DNA of 58,702 nucleotides from Flavobacteriaceae bacterium (GTDB lineage: Bacteria > Bacteroidota > Bacteroidia > Flavobacteriales > Flavobacteriaceae). This document shows, one piece after another, positions 26,791 through 36,754 of the stretch. The notes below the pieces were generated by a model that was not told where the DNA came from, made no database searches, and saw only the letters and a list, made by a program, of their open reading frames with translations. Within the stretch, counting starts at the first letter, position 1, and each line of letters opens with the position of its first letter. Position numbers and translations under genes: made by a program. The stretch is from the NCBI GenBank assembly GCA_021648265.1, contig JAKITD010000011.1, forward strand, positions 1 through 58,702, written 5' to 3'.

Positions 26791-27696
26791 TCCTAATTTT
26801 TCTAAATATAATTTTAGCTTCATTAATAAAAGAATAGTAAAACGACTCTGCTTTAATAGAAAACGCTGTTTTTTATTGAGATTAGCTAAATCAATTTTAT
26901 TTAAATTTTCATAATACCCTTTTTTGTTTCCTTCTTTTATTGCAAGCAAACAAATCGAAAACCTGTTAAGGTCTATAAACCTTTTTAGTGCTTTATTGGT
27001 TTTTTCCGAATCTTCAAAAGCATTAAAATTTGTTTTTTCAGAAACACTTTTTGTTCTACGAGATAAACTGTTTTCTAGTATAACTATTTGAACGCAAACC
27101 CTTGAACTAAATACTACCGGAAATATCAAACCTAATCGTATAAAAAAATCTGTGTCTTGACCGCTTTTAATAAATGGGTTATAGTTGCCTATTTTTTTTA
27201 TTGCTGAATTTGTAATAACTGCACTAGAGCTATTTATTATTGAACTAAGATAACTTGATTCAAAAAAATTTACTACCAAATCCTTTTGACTATTAATATT
27301 AATTGAATACTCTTTCTTAATTATATTTCCTTTTTTTAAAAATTCGCTATTAGTTGCAAAAATATTTTGCTCGGGATACTTATTAATAAGCCTATTCTGT
27401 TCTTCCAAATAAAAAGGAAACCAAATATCGTCTGCGTCTAAAAGTGCAATGTAGTTGCCTTTTGCTTTGGATATTACATAGTTTCTTCCAGCTCCAGCTC
27501 CTTGGTTTTTTTCTGAAAAATAACGAATTCGAGAATCATTAATTGCAAGAATTTCATCTTCACTTTTATCGGTAGAACCATCGTTTAACACGACAATCTC
27601 AAAATCTGTAAAAGTTTGATTTAATACGCTATTAATTGTCTTTGAAATGTATTTTTCTTTATTATAAACAGATATTACAACAGAAAATTTAGGCAT
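26767..27696 (-). CDS. Family 2 glycosyltransferase
   Basis: 309 residues. GT-A fold: FSVVISVYNKEKYISKTINSVL at the N-terminus, IVVLNDGSTDKSEDE, and the metal site ALLDADDIWFPFYLEEQ. The C-terminal part is helical and basic. Its stop is inside the 3' end of the convergent ketoisomerase gene, and its start overlaps the following GT2 by one base, so the two GT2 genes form a minus-strand pair. Sugar specificity unknown. Confidence 0.88.
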   Translation of the reverse strand: MPKFSVVISVYNKEKYISKTINSVLNQTFTDFEIVVLNDGSTDKSEDEILAINDSRIRYFSEKNQGAGAGRNYVISKAKGNYIALLDADDIWFPFYLEEQNRLINKYPEQNIFATNSEFLKKGNIIKKEYSININSQKDLVVNFFESSYLSSIINSSSAVITNSAIKKIGNYNPFIKSGQDTDFFIRLGLIFPVVFSSRVCVQIVILENSLSRRTKSVSEKTNFNAFEDSEKTNKALKRFIDLNRFSICLLAIKEGNKKGYYENLNKIDLANLNKKQRFLLKQSRFTILLLMKLKLYLEKLGLSSSVFK

Positions 27697-28589
27697 TATT
27701 TTTTAGATTTTAATTCTATATAATAGTGTAATCTATACAAATCAAACCAAAACAGATTTGGATTGTTAGATTGAAAATTGCGTTCCATCATTTTTTTCAT
27801 TTTAGAAATTATAAAACTAAAAACAGAAATCATCCTTACCTTCTTTAGTTTTAAATAACTTTTTTGAAGCGGCCGTAAATTATTCTTCAGTAAACCTTTT
27901 TTTTCAAGAAGATAAGTGGTTTTTACAGCCTCCAAAGCTTTGTTTATAAAAATAGTATTGCTTTCTAAACCTAAATGATAAACAGGATTATCAATATGTA
28001 AAACACTACAATTAACATCTTTCAAAAATTTTTGAAAGAGAATATCCATTCCATAATTATTATGAAGCATTTTATTGTTTATCTCGATAAACAAAGATTT
28101 TTGAATAAACAGACAACCTGAAATTATACTTTGATATTTTTTTTCTTCTCTATCTTGAACGGTCAAACTTTCTCTATTTTTCCCATATTTCCAACGCAAG
28201 ATAAAATCATCTTCTGGCTTTTTATCTTGGTATATTATTCCTCCAACAATCAAATTATAATTTTCTACAATACGTTCAACAAACCTATCAATAAAATCCT
28301 CATATTTAGGCAAAACATCAGCATCTAAAAACAACAACCAATTGTATCTTGCTGTGTTTGCCAATAAATTTCTTGTAGCAGTTCTTCCTATGTTTTCTTT
28401 GTTTTCAGAATAAAAACAATATTTCATATTCTTAATTTCTTGATTTTTAAGAATACTACTTTTAGCAGTAGAAAAATCATCTATAACAATAATTTCAAAC
28501 AATATATTTGTCTCCAAAACCTGTTTGTGTACTCGTTTAACCAAGTTAAGTACAGAATAATTATATGTAGGAATTAATATTGAAAGCAT
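27696..28589 (-). CDS. Family 2 glycosyltransferase
   Basis: 297 residues. LSILIPTYNYSVLNLVKRV, IIVIDDFSTAKSS and the D-x-D site LFLDADVLPKYEDF mark a GT-A family 2 enzyme. The remainder carries a conserved ISGCLFIQKSLF-type segment that follows in polysaccharide GT2s. It is the first gene of the minus-strand GT2 pair and ends the glycan cluster. Sugar specificity unknown. Confidence 0.88.
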   Translation of the reverse strand: MLSILIPTYNYSVLNLVKRVHKQVLETNILFEIIVIDDFSTAKSSILKNQEIKNMKYCFYSENKENIGRTATRNLLANTARYNWLLFLDADVLPKYEDFIDRFVERIVENYNLIVGGIIYQDKKPEDDFILRWKYGKNRESLTVQDREEKKYQSIISGCLFIQKSLFIEINNKMLHNNYGMDILFQKFLKDVNCSVLHIDNPVYHLGLESNTIFINKALEAVKTTYLLEKKGLLKNNLRPLQKSYLKLKKVRMISVFSFIISKMKKMMERNFQSNNPNLFWFDLYRLHYYIELKSKK

Positions 28590-28678
28590 AAGATACGAGT
28601 TGCTAATTTACAATTTAATACACAGTAATTTTATATGTTTAAATTATATTTTTTACCTTTAGGGCATCTCTAAAAAAA

Positions 28679-30340
28679 ATGCCAATGATTTTAAAATACA
28701 CATTATTCTTTCTATTTATTATTGGGATGAGTTTTTCCTCACTATCTCAAAATGAAAGTTGGTTCTATATTAGAGCAAAAGATACCTTATTTAACCCAGA
28801 ATTTAAAAAAGAAAACAACAAGTTACTATATATAGGTGACGACAGTAAGTTGAAAGCCGTATTAGATAATTTTACCATTTTTGAATTTAAAAAAACCTTT
28901 AGAAAAGCTAAGAAAACAAACCTGAAAAAAACATTTTTTGTAGTCTCAAATAACGATGAATTATTAAGCCATTTATTAAAAAGCGCATCACACCTTTTTG
29001 AACTTGGGGAATTAATACACGAAGAAGATAAAAAAATATTTGAACCTAACGACTACGGACTAACAAGTACAATAGGTGAAAATACAGGAATACAAGTAAA
29101 TTTAGATTATTTTGATTTTATAGGACTTCCAGAAGCGTGGTACTACACAACAGGATCTAAAGATATGATTATTGGCATGTCAGACGCAAGTATAGACACT
29201 ACAAACTTAGATTTTAAAGATAAAACAACCGTTATAAGACAATCAGGATTAGCAGGCGGTCACGGTATCACAACAACATCACTCGCTGCAGGACAAGGCA
29301 ATAATGGATATGGAGTATTAGGTGCGTGCTACGATTGTAGTGTTTACGCAACAACTTACGGAGATTTTAGAAATTTAGATCAACTTTTAGAATTATCTCA
29401 CTTAGGCGTAAAAGTTATAAATTGCAGTTGGGTAGGTTCTAGATATTATCAAACAGCACAAGATGTAATAAATGAAATGTTTAACAACGGTACTGTTATT
29501 GTCGCTTCCGCAGGAAATAGAGATTGGTCCAAAGCAAAAGGAACAAAAATATATTATCCAGCTTCTTATGACCATGTAATAGCTGTTGCATCTGTAATGC
29601 ACCGTCATGAATCTGTTAATGACAATATTTTACTAAGTAAAAAAAGAAACTATTATGCAGCAAATATTAAAAATTATGTTGGCAGAACCGTAGGATTTAA
29701 AGATAAAGGCACATTAAAAAAACAGCATATTTGGCCAGTTTCTGTTACTACACTTAATAAACATGTAGATATTTTAGCACCATCTGTTGGACTGTTTAGA
29801 TTTGCTAAGTTCACCCTATACGGGAAAACAGAATACACCGCCGAAGCATCATCATCAACATCACCCTTTGTTACAGGAACAATAGGTCTTATGTTATCAT
29901 TATATCCTTGCCTTCCAATAGACGAAGTAGAAAGCATACTAAAAACAACAGCAACTAATATTGATGGTATTTATGCAAATAAACCCTATGCAGGTAACTA
30001 TGGTGCAGGATCATTAAACGCAGGTAGAGCCGTAAAAATGATTTATAATTTATATACCGAAGGAGAAACCGCCACAATCGAAAATCAGAAATTCTCTCGA
30101 TGGGATTTTAAACTAACTTCTCTTTCTGAAAAGGTACTCATACAAAACCAAGAATTTACAGAATCATCTACCTTAAACTTAACCGCAAAAAACAGTATCG
30201 TAATAGGGGAAAATACTGTTTTAAAACCCAATTATGAAGGCTCAATAATTCTTAAAATAGATCCAACTTTAAAAAAAGAATGCGACTTGGTTTTACGTGA
30301 AGGATTTCCTAATAATAAGTATTATTATCCTGAAAAGTAA
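28679..30340 (+). CDS. Secreted S8 (subtilisin-like) serine peptidase
   Basis: 553 residues with a signal peptide ending near SSLSQ (about 24). Catalytic triad by motif: Asp169 in GMSDASID, His195 in GGHGITTTSLAAG, Ser392 in the degenerate serine motif ASSSTSP (usual GTSxAxP). The oxyanion-hole Asn280 is present in VIVASAGNRD. A propeptide-like region spans about 25-150 and a C-terminal beta domain follows from about 475; I see no type IX sorting tail. Likely periplasmic or secreted. A TACCTTTA -7-like box ends about 18 bp before the ATG. It borders the glycan cluster without obvious functional coupling. Confidence 0.85.
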   Translation: MPMILKYTLFFLFIIGMSFSSLSQNESWFYIRAKDTLFNPEFKKENNKLLYIGDDSKLKAVLDNFTIFEFKKTFRKAKKTNLKKTFFVVSNNDELLSHLLKSASHLFELGELIHEEDKKIFEPNDYGLTSTIGENTGIQVNLDYFDFIGLPEAWYYTTGSKDMIIGMSDASIDTTNLDFKDKTTVIRQSGLAGGHGITTTSLAAGQGNNGYGVLGACYDCSVYATTYGDFRNLDQLLELSHLGVKVINCSWVGSRYYQTAQDVINEMFNNGTVIVASAGNRDWSKAKGTKIYYPASYDHVIAVASVMHRHESVNDNILLSKKRNYYAANIKNYVGRTVGFKDKGTLKKQHIWPVSVTTLNKHVDILAPSVGLFRFAKFTLYGKTEYTAEASSSTSPFVTGTIGLMLSLYPCLPIDEVESILKTTATNIDGIYANKPYAGNYGAGSLNAGRAVKMIYNLYTEGETATIENQKFSRWDFKLTSLSEKVLIQNQEFTESSTLNLTAKNSIVIGENTVLKPNYEGSIILKIDPTLKKECDLVLREGFPNNKYYYPEK

Positions 30341-30360
30341 TGATAAACTACTGTAAGTAG

Positions 30361-30399
30361 CAGAGCCGATACGATAGAGGTAGCTGAGCGGAGCCGAAG
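30361..30399. repeat. GC-rich dispersed-type repeat between a peptidase gene and ftsE
   Basis: Contains GCTGAGCGGAGCCGAAGCT, with AGCT at both ends, of the 'GAGCGGAGxCGAAG' type common in Bacteroidetes genomes. Its GC content is well above its flanks. A related GAGCTTGTCGAAG block occurs inside the gene at 34926. Confidence 0.5.
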
Positions 30400-31083
30400 C
30401 TAAACCGTTTTCTGTACCACTTCAAAAATCTGACTGTTATCACATTTTAAGGTTTTAGAAGGGTATTTTAATAACAAGGCATAATCGTGCGTTGCCATTA
30501 AAATGGTGTTACCTTGTTTGTTTATTTCTTGTAAAACCTCCATTACTTCCACGCTGGTTTGTGGGTCTAGATTTCCAGTTGGCTCATCGGCAAGAATAAG
30601 CTCTGGACTGTTTAATAGAGCTCTTGCTATAGCAATACGTTGTTGTTCTCCTCCCGAAAGCTGAAAAGGATACATCGTAGCTTTATTCATCATATCTACT
30701 TTTTCCAAAACTTCGTGGATTCTGTGATCCATATTTTTTTTGTTTTTCCAGCCAGTTGCTGTTAAAACAAAAGCTAAATTATCTTGTACCGTTCGGTCGT
30801 TTAACAATTTAAAATCTTGAAAAACAACTCCTAATTTTCTTCTTAAAAAAGGAATGTCTTTTTCTTTTAAATTAGGCAAATCGTAGCCAACAATTGCACC
30901 TTCACCACTTTTTAATGGTAAATCGCCATAAAGTGTTTTCATAAAACTACTCTTTCCAGTTCCTGTCTTACCTATTAAATAAACAAATTCACCTTTCTCA
31001 ACAGAAACATTAACATTGGATAAAATTAATTTATCTCTTTGGTAAATCTCAGCGTTTTTTAAATATAATATGGGTTGGGACAT
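30400..31083 (-). CDS. ftsE: Cell-division ABC transporter ATPase FtsE
   Basis: 227 residues, a typical stand-alone ABC ATPase length. Walker [11 protein letters not shown]-loop VVFQDFKLL, signature LSGGEQQR, Walker B LILADEP, H-loop MATHDY. With FtsX it forms the FtsEX complex that activates peptidoglycan hydrolases at the septum. FtsX is not adjacent here, as is usual in Flavobacteria. Other small ABC ATPases (LolD-like) are possible, but the N-terminal '[16 protein letters not shown]' and '[18 protein letters not shown]' favour FtsE. Confidence 0.85.
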   Translation of the reverse strand: MSQPILYLKNAEIYQRDKLILSNVNVSVEKGEFVYLIGKTGTGKSSFMKTLYGDLPLKSGEGAIVGYDLPNLKEKDIPFLRRKLGVVFQDFKLLNDRTVQDNLAFVLTATGWKNKKNMDHRIHEVLEKVDMMNKATMYPFQLSGGEQQRIAIARALLNSPELILADEPTGNLDPQTSVEVMEVLQEINKQGNTILMATHDYALLLKYPSKTLKCDNSQIFEVVQKTV

Positions 31084-31173
31084 TGCGAATTATGAAATAA
31101 TAAATTATTTATTGTTAATAGATTACTGAATGATTTCTTTTTCAGAAATCGTGTCGATTAAACTTAATGTTAT

Positions 31174-31626
31174 TTATTTTGTTTTCTCCTTCAACAAATC
31201 AATTTCTTTTTGTTGCTGAATGGTAAATAACGTCAGTTCTTCAATTTTCTCCAACAAAAGTAAGTTCATTTCTTTTAAAGATAATCCATTTTCTTCAATT
31301 TCTTTAGCGGAAGGGATTTTAGGTAAATGATTGTTTTCCTTTATAAAGGATTCAATTTCTTCTAAAGTCAGAAAAGTATAATCGGGATTTAATTCAGAGC
31401 TTCCATTGTAATAAGTTTCAAAAACATAATCGGGTGCAATCGCTCCTTTTAAATCTACGATGACTTCTTGTGTGTGGATTTTTCCTTTAACAGTTAATAA
31501 TTCGTCGGGATTGTTAGTTCCTATTCCAATTTTATTGTTTTTACTATAGATGTTTTTAAGGTTACCTCGTTGGGCATTAACTGAAAATGCAAATAATATG
31601 GCGGTAAAAAAAAGTATGTTTTTCAT
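31174..31626 (-). CDS. Exported coiled-coil protein of the phage-tail/S74-like group
   Basis: 150 residues from ATG 31626, which starts a clean signal peptide ending FSVNAQ; an upstream in-frame ATG at 31668 would put 14 residues before it. GIGTNNPDELLTVKGKI is the short head motif found in Bacteroidetes tail-fibre-like exported proteins. NNHLPKIPSAKEIEENGLSL and a C-terminal coiled coil (LLEKIEELTLFTIQQQKEIDLLKEK) follow. Such proteins usually have long repeat stalks; this one is minimal. No function can be assigned. Confidence 0.75.
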   Translation of the reverse strand: MKNILFFTAILFAFSVNAQRGNLKNIYSKNNKIGIGTNNPDELLTVKGKIHTQEVIVDLKGAIAPDYVFETYYNGSSELNPDYTFLTLEEIESFIKENNHLPKIPSAKEIEENGLSLKEMNLLLLEKIEELTLFTIQQQKEIDLLKEKTK

Positions 31627-31866
31627 AATGAATTGTTTGTGATTTTTTTCAACTTTAAAAATAAGCATTTTATTTATTAATAAAACTTTATGACCACATA
31701 AACATACTTATCAACTTTTTGTTGCGTTAGTATTTATGTTGATTGCCATATTTTCAAAAGAAGGAAGCATTATAAATAACAAATTTTCTATCTTAATAAG
31801 TAGTGAATAATTTATGAATACTTCCTTCTTTTATGCCTATTCTTCAATTACTAAAACAATATATTT

Positions 31867-34800
31867 ATGCTTCAAAAAAATAGGATGTTAATGTTTCAGA
31901 AAACAATATATTTAGTTGCTTTTATTTTTATTTCGGCAGCTTCATATTCACAACAAACGGCTGTTTATACGAACGATTTAGTTGATTATAATAGAGCTTA
32001 CGAACTTTATAATGACAATCAATTTTTAGCTGCTCAAACTTTATTTTCAGATGTAAAACAAAGCTCTTCAGAAGAAAATATAAAAAGTAATTGTGCCTAT
32101 TACATCGCAAATAGTGCTATTAGATTGAATCAGCAAAATGCCGATAACTTAATGGAAAAATTTGTAGAAGATTATCCCACAAGCCTTAAACGGAACAGCG
32201 CCTATATTAATGTTGGGGATTATTATTTTGAAAACGGAAAATATTCATACGCTCGAAAATGGTACGATAAAGTAGATGAATATGGCTTAAACCCTTCAGA
32301 AAAAGAAACCTATTATTTTAATAACGGCTATGCTTACTTTAAAAATAAGCAATATGCAGATGCAAAAAAATATTTTAACCGCATTTCAACTTCCGAAAAA
32401 TATGGAGCACAAGCAAAATATTATTTAGGATATATTGCCTACCAAGGCGATGATTATGAAGAAGCAAACCAGTTTTTTGAAGAAGTAAAAGACGAAGAAA
32501 GATACTCAAAAGATATGTCGTATTACCAAGCCGATATGAATTTTAAGCTGGGAAAATTTCAGAAAGCTATCGATTTGGGTTTGGAACAATATGATAGTTC
32601 GTCTCCAAAAGAAAAAAGTGAGCTTTCAAAAATAATAGGAGAGAGTTATTTTAATTTGGATAAATACGAAGATGCAATTCCTTATTTAAAGGAGTACAAG
32701 GGCAAAAAAGGAAAGTGGAATAACACCGATTATTATCTATTAGGCTACGCTTATTACAAGCAAGAAAATTATAAAAATGCTATTGGTGAATTCAATAAAA
32801 TTATTGACGGAAACAACGCAGTTGCCCAGAACGCCTATTATCATTTAGCGGAATCCTATTTAAAATTAGACCAAAAACAACAAGCTTTAAATGCTTTTAA
32901 AAATGCTTCTGAAATGAATTTTAGCGCAGAAATTAAAGAAGATGCCTTACTTAATTATGCTAAATTGAGTTACCAAATCGGGAACAGTTATCAGAGTGCT
33001 CCAGAAGTATTGTTGTCGTTTATGCAAACTTATCCTAAAAATGAGAATAATGAAGAACTAAAAGACTTGTTAATCGACTCGTATATATCTTCCAAAAATT
33101 ACCAAACTGCGATAGATTTATTAGAAAATAATAAATCGTTTCAAAACAAATTGGCCTATCAAAAAGTAACTTTTTATAGGGGTTTGGAATTATATAATGA
33201 AGGAAATTATCAAGAGGCAATTACTGTTTTTAATAAATCATTAAAAGAACCAAGAGATGCAACTTTTACAGCTCGTGCCACTTTTTGGAAAGCAGAATGT
33301 GATTATTTACTTTCAAATTTTGAAGAATCTTTAATTGGTTACAAACAATTTTTACAATTGCCAAACGCTTCTGAAACTCCTGAATATTCAAATATAGATT
33401 ACAGTTTGGGTTATAATTATTTTAAGAAAAAAAACTATTCAGAAGCTATTAATTATTTTAAAAAGTATGTTTTAAATACTTTAAAAAGCACTTCTCAAAA
33501 ACAAGATGCTTATGTGCGATTGGGTGATAGCTATTTTGTAACGAGTGAATATTGGCCAGCTATGGAAAACTATAATAGTGCTATTAAAGCTGGAACGGTA
33601 GATCAGGATTATGCACATTTTCAGAAAGCAATAAGCTACGGATTTGTAGATAGAACACCTCAAAAAATCGAAGAATTAAAGAGTTTTTCTAGTAAATTCC
33701 CGAAGTCAATGTATCGGGATGATGCCTATTATGAATTAGGAAATACTTACATATCGCAAGACAATTATTCTGAAGCAATGAAGGCGTATAATCAACTAAT
33801 TAACAAATTGCCAAATAGTAGTTATATGGCAAAATCGTTGTTGAAAAAAGCTCTGATTTTTGAAAACACTGGAAAAAGTAACGAAGCATTAACCATTTTT
33901 AAAAGAGTAGCAAATGATTTTCCTTCTTCGGAAGAAGCCTTACAAGCTGTTTCGTCAGCAAAAATTATTTATATAGATCAAGGTAGGGTAAACGACTATG
34001 CCGAATGGGTAAACCAATTGGATTTTGTGAATATCGAAAATTCTGAAATAGACGATGCAACCTATCAAGCAGCAGAACATGCGTATTTAAAAAATAAATT
34101 AAGTTTAGCATCAACACGTTTTAATAGTTATTTGAAACAGTTTTACAACGGAAAGCATGCTTTAAAATCTCATTTTTATTTAGGTCAAATTTATTTTTCG
34201 GAAGAAAAAATGGAAGAAGCAATCATGCATTATAAATTTGTAGTAAATAAAGATCGCAACGAATTTACAGAGCAGGCTTTGGCGAGAATTTCCCAGTTAT
34301 TTTTAGAGAAAGAAGACTATAAAACAGCGCTTCCCTATTTAATAAGATTAGAACAAGAAGCCGACTTTCCTCAGAATATTATTTTTGCTCAGTCCAACGC
34401 AATGAAAGCTAGTTACGAATTGGAAAAGTACCACGAATCTGTTGAGTTTGCTGATAAAGTTTTGCAAAACGAAAAGATAGACAATGCAATAAAAAGTGAT
34501 GCACAAATTATTATTGCTCGTTCGGCTATGAAAACAGGTGACGAAAATAAAGCGAAAACTGCATACGCTGAGGTTACAAAAATTGCCACAGGAAAGTTAG
34601 CAGCAGAGGCTTTATATTACGATGCGTATTTTAAAAATAAATCGAAACAATTTGAAGCTTCCAATGAGAGTATTCAAGTTTTGGCAAAGGATTATTCTGG
34701 ATATAAATACTATGGAGCAAAAGGATTGGTGTTAATGGCTAAAAACTTTTATAAGTTAGAAGATGCCTTTCAAGCAACCTATATTTTAGAAAGTGTTATC

Positions 34801-34908
34801 AGTAATTTTTCAGAATTTATAGATGTAGTAGAAGAAGCAGAAACAGAACTTTCTATCGTAAAAACAGAACAATCCAAAACCAACGATTCTATTGAAATTA
34901 AACAATAA
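31867..34908 (+). CDS. Large exported tetratricopeptide-repeat protein
   Basis: 1013 residues. A signal peptide ends near SAASYSQQ. The rest is an almost continuous array of TPR helices (for example NYQEAITVFNKSLKEP, KNYSEAINYFKKYVLN, YYELGNTYISQDNYSEAM), over a dozen units. The start may be ATG 31867, 31885 or 31891; the last gives the most standard signal peptide. The following gene, 17 bp downstream, encodes a beta-barrel, and the pair is a recurrent Bacteroidetes arrangement. It probably scaffolds an envelope complex in the periplasm. Confidence 0.85.
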   Translation: MLQKNRMLMFQKTIYLVAFIFISAASYSQQTAVYTNDLVDYNRAYELYNDNQFLAAQTLFSDVKQSSSEENIKSNCAYYIANSAIRLNQQNADNLMEKFVEDYPTSLKRNSAYINVGDYYFENGKYSYARKWYDKVDEYGLNPSEKETYYFNNGYAYFKNKQYADAKKYFNRISTSEKYGAQAKYYLGYIAYQGDDYEEANQFFEEVKDEERYSKDMSYYQADMNFKLGKFQKAIDLGLEQYDSSSPKEKSELSKIIGESYFNLDKYEDAIPYLKEYKGKKGKWNNTDYYLLGYAYYKQENYKNAIGEFNKIIDGNNAVAQNAYYHLAESYLKLDQKQQALNAFKNASEMNFSAEIKEDALLNYAKLSYQIGNSYQSAPEVLLSFMQTYPKNENNEELKDLLIDSYISSKNYQTAIDLLENNKSFQNKLAYQKVTFYRGLELYNEGNYQEAITVFNKSLKEPRDATFTARATFWKAECDYLLSNFEESLIGYKQFLQLPNASETPEYSNIDYSLGYNYFKKKNYSEAINYFKKYVLNTLKSTSQKQDAYVRLGDSYFVTSEYWPAMENYNSAIKAGTVDQDYAHFQKAISYGFVDRTPQKIEELKSFSSKFPKSMYRDDAYYELGNTYISQDNYSEAMKAYNQLINKLPNSSYMAKSLLKKALIFENTGKSNEALTIFKRVANDFPSSEEALQAVSSAKIIYIDQGRVNDYAEWVNQLDFVNIENSEIDDATYQAAEHAYLKNKLSLASTRFNSYLKQFYNGKHALKSHFYLGQIYFSEEKMEEAIMHYKFVVNKDRNEFTEQALARISQLFLEKEDYKTALPYLIRLEQEADFPQNIIFAQSNAMKASYELEKYHESVEFADKVLQNEKIDNAIKSDAQIIIARSAMKTGDENKAKTAYAEVTKIATGKLAAEALYYDAYFKNKSKQFEASNESIQVLAKDYSGYKYYGAKGLVLMAKNFYKLEDAFQATYILESVISNFSEFIDVVEEAETELSIVKTEQSKTNDSIEIKQ

Positions 34909-34925
34909 AAAATCTAAACTTACCT

Positions 34926-36740
34926 ATGAACAGTAAAAGTTTAAATAAATCAAATATAGTTCAAATGTGGTCTCCCCTTGAGGCGGTGTGCAGAGCTTGT
35001 CGAAGTAAGAGATTTTCGGTAGTTATACTATTATTCTTAGCTTCAATAACTCTTCAAGCCCAAGAAAATGAAAACCTTGGTACCGAAGTGGTGAATATTG
35101 TAAAACCTTATTCGCCAACTCTTTCTGATGCTTTTAAGATTAAGGAAACTCCAGTAATTAACGATTCATTAAATACAGATAAAAAAGAGGTAAAATACAC
35201 TATATTTTCTGTTCCTGTGGCATCTACTTTTACACCAGCAAAAGGAAAAGCTACGGCTGTCGAAAAAGCAAAAAACACACATTTATACGATAATTATGCC
35301 ACCTTAGGAGCCGGTAATTATTTGAATGTTTTGGCAGAATTATATAGTAATTTTGAAATTAGTAGAACCGACAATTTTGGAATTTACTTTAAACATAATT
35401 CATCTCAAGGAGGAATTGATGGATTGCGTTTAGACGATAAGTTTTACGATACCAAATTAGAAGGTAATTACAGTAGCCGACAAAAAGATATGTCCTATGG
35501 CATTAAAGCAGGAGTGGAGCATCAAATTTATAATTGGTATGGATTAAGTTCGTTTTATGCTGGGGCTTCCGATGAGGTAATTAATTCGATAGACTCGAAA
35601 CATTCCTATTTTAGTGGCTTTGCAGAAGGATTATTAGAAATGGAAGATTCTTATTTTGAAAAAGCAACCGCAAGTATTCGATATTTAGGAGATAATTTTT
35701 CGTCATCTGAGTTTAACATAAAAGCAAACCCAGAATTTGGTTTTGATGTACTAGATTTTCCTGTGAACATTGGAGTTGATTTAGATTATTTAAACGGAAA
35801 ATTTGATAGAGATTATTCCAATACTTCAGAATTGAAATATAGTTTTTTTAATTTAGGTTTAGCTCCATCGGTCGATTATCTAACCGAAGATTTATCGGTT
35901 TCAGTTGGTTTTGAAGCTGTGGTTTCGATGGATCCTGAAAATAGTGACACCAATTTTTATATCTATCCAAATGTAGAAGTTTCTTATCGTTTGGTGGACG
36001 AAATACTAATCGCTTATGGAGGAGTTGATGGAGGTTTGCAACAAAATACTTATTATGATTTTAAAGATGAAAATCCCTTTGTATCACCAACCTTATTAAT
36101 TACTCCAACGCATCAACAGTATTACGGATTTGCAGGTTTAAAAGGAAAACTTACCAACACATTAGCCTATAACGTGAAGGCTTCCTATAGTAACGAAAAG
36201 GACAAAGCTTTATATACTGTAAATCATGAAAAGCAATTAGATCAAGCATTGGAAGGTTATGAATATGGAAATTCATTTTATGTTGTTTATGCAGATGTCT
36301 CCACCTTATCTGTTTTAGGTGAATTAAATTTAGAACTCTCCAAAAACTTTTCATTAGGAATAAATGGGACTTATAATAATTTTGATATGTCCAAACAACC
36401 AGAACCTTGGAACTTGCCTACAATTGAAGCTTCCGTGTTTTCAAGTTTTAATATCTCAGAAAAATTCTATGGTGGTGCTTCCTTGTTTTTTGTTGGTGAA
36501 CGTAAGGACTTTTTTATTAGTGAGAATGAACCCTTTCCCTTTGGTGATTTGTTTTCTGAATTAATAATTTTAGACAGTTATATAGATGCTAATGCACATT
36601 TAGGATATCGATTTAATCAACAGCTTTCATTTTTTATAAAAGGAAGTAATTTGTTAGGAGATAATTATCAAAAATGGACAAATTATCCAGTTCAGGGAAT
36701 TCAAATTTTAGGTGGTGCTTCTTATAAATTTGATTGGTAA
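34926..36740 (+). CDS. Outer-membrane beta-barrel protein (plug-less TonB-receptor-like)
   Basis: 604 residues. The barrel is made of long alternating strands from about residue 120 to an aromatic C-terminus (GGASYKFDW). TonB-dependent-receptor-type strands are recognisable but no plug domain is seen. The signal peptide (KRFSVVILLFLASITLQAQ) is preceded by about 30 extra residues, part of them (WSPLEAVCRACRSK) encoded by a GC-rich repeat-like segment at about 34969-35010. This looks like in-frame insertion of a dispersed element into the n-region. Partner of the TPR protein 17 bp upstream. Substrate unknown. Confidence 0.8.
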   Translation: MNSKSLNKSNIVQMWSPLEAVCRACRSKRFSVVILLFLASITLQAQENENLGTEVVNIVKPYSPTLSDAFKIKETPVINDSLNTDKKEVKYTIFSVPVASTFTPAKGKATAVEKAKNTHLYDNYATLGAGNYLNVLAELYSNFEISRTDNFGIYFKHNSSQGGIDGLRLDDKFYDTKLEGNYSSRQKDMSYGIKAGVEHQIYNWYGLSSFYAGASDEVINSIDSKHSYFSGFAEGLLEMEDSYFEKATASIRYLGDNFSSSEFNIKANPEFGFDVLDFPVNIGVDLDYLNGKFDRDYSNTSELKYSFFNLGLAPSVDYLTEDLSVSVGFEAVVSMDPENSDTNFYIYPNVEVSYRLVDEILIAYGGVDGGLQQNTYYDFKDENPFVSPTLLITPTHQQYYGFAGLKGKLTNTLAYNVKASYSNEKDKALYTVNHEKQLDQALEGYEYGNSFYVVYADVSTLSVLGELNLELSKNFSLGINGTYNNFDMSKQPEPWNLPTIEASVFSSFNISEKFYGGASLFFVGERKDFFISENEPFPFGDLFSELIILDSYIDANAHLGYRFNQQLSFFIKGSNLLGDNYQKWTNYPVQGIQILGGASYKFDW

Positions 36741-36754
36741 TTTTTTTATAACAA

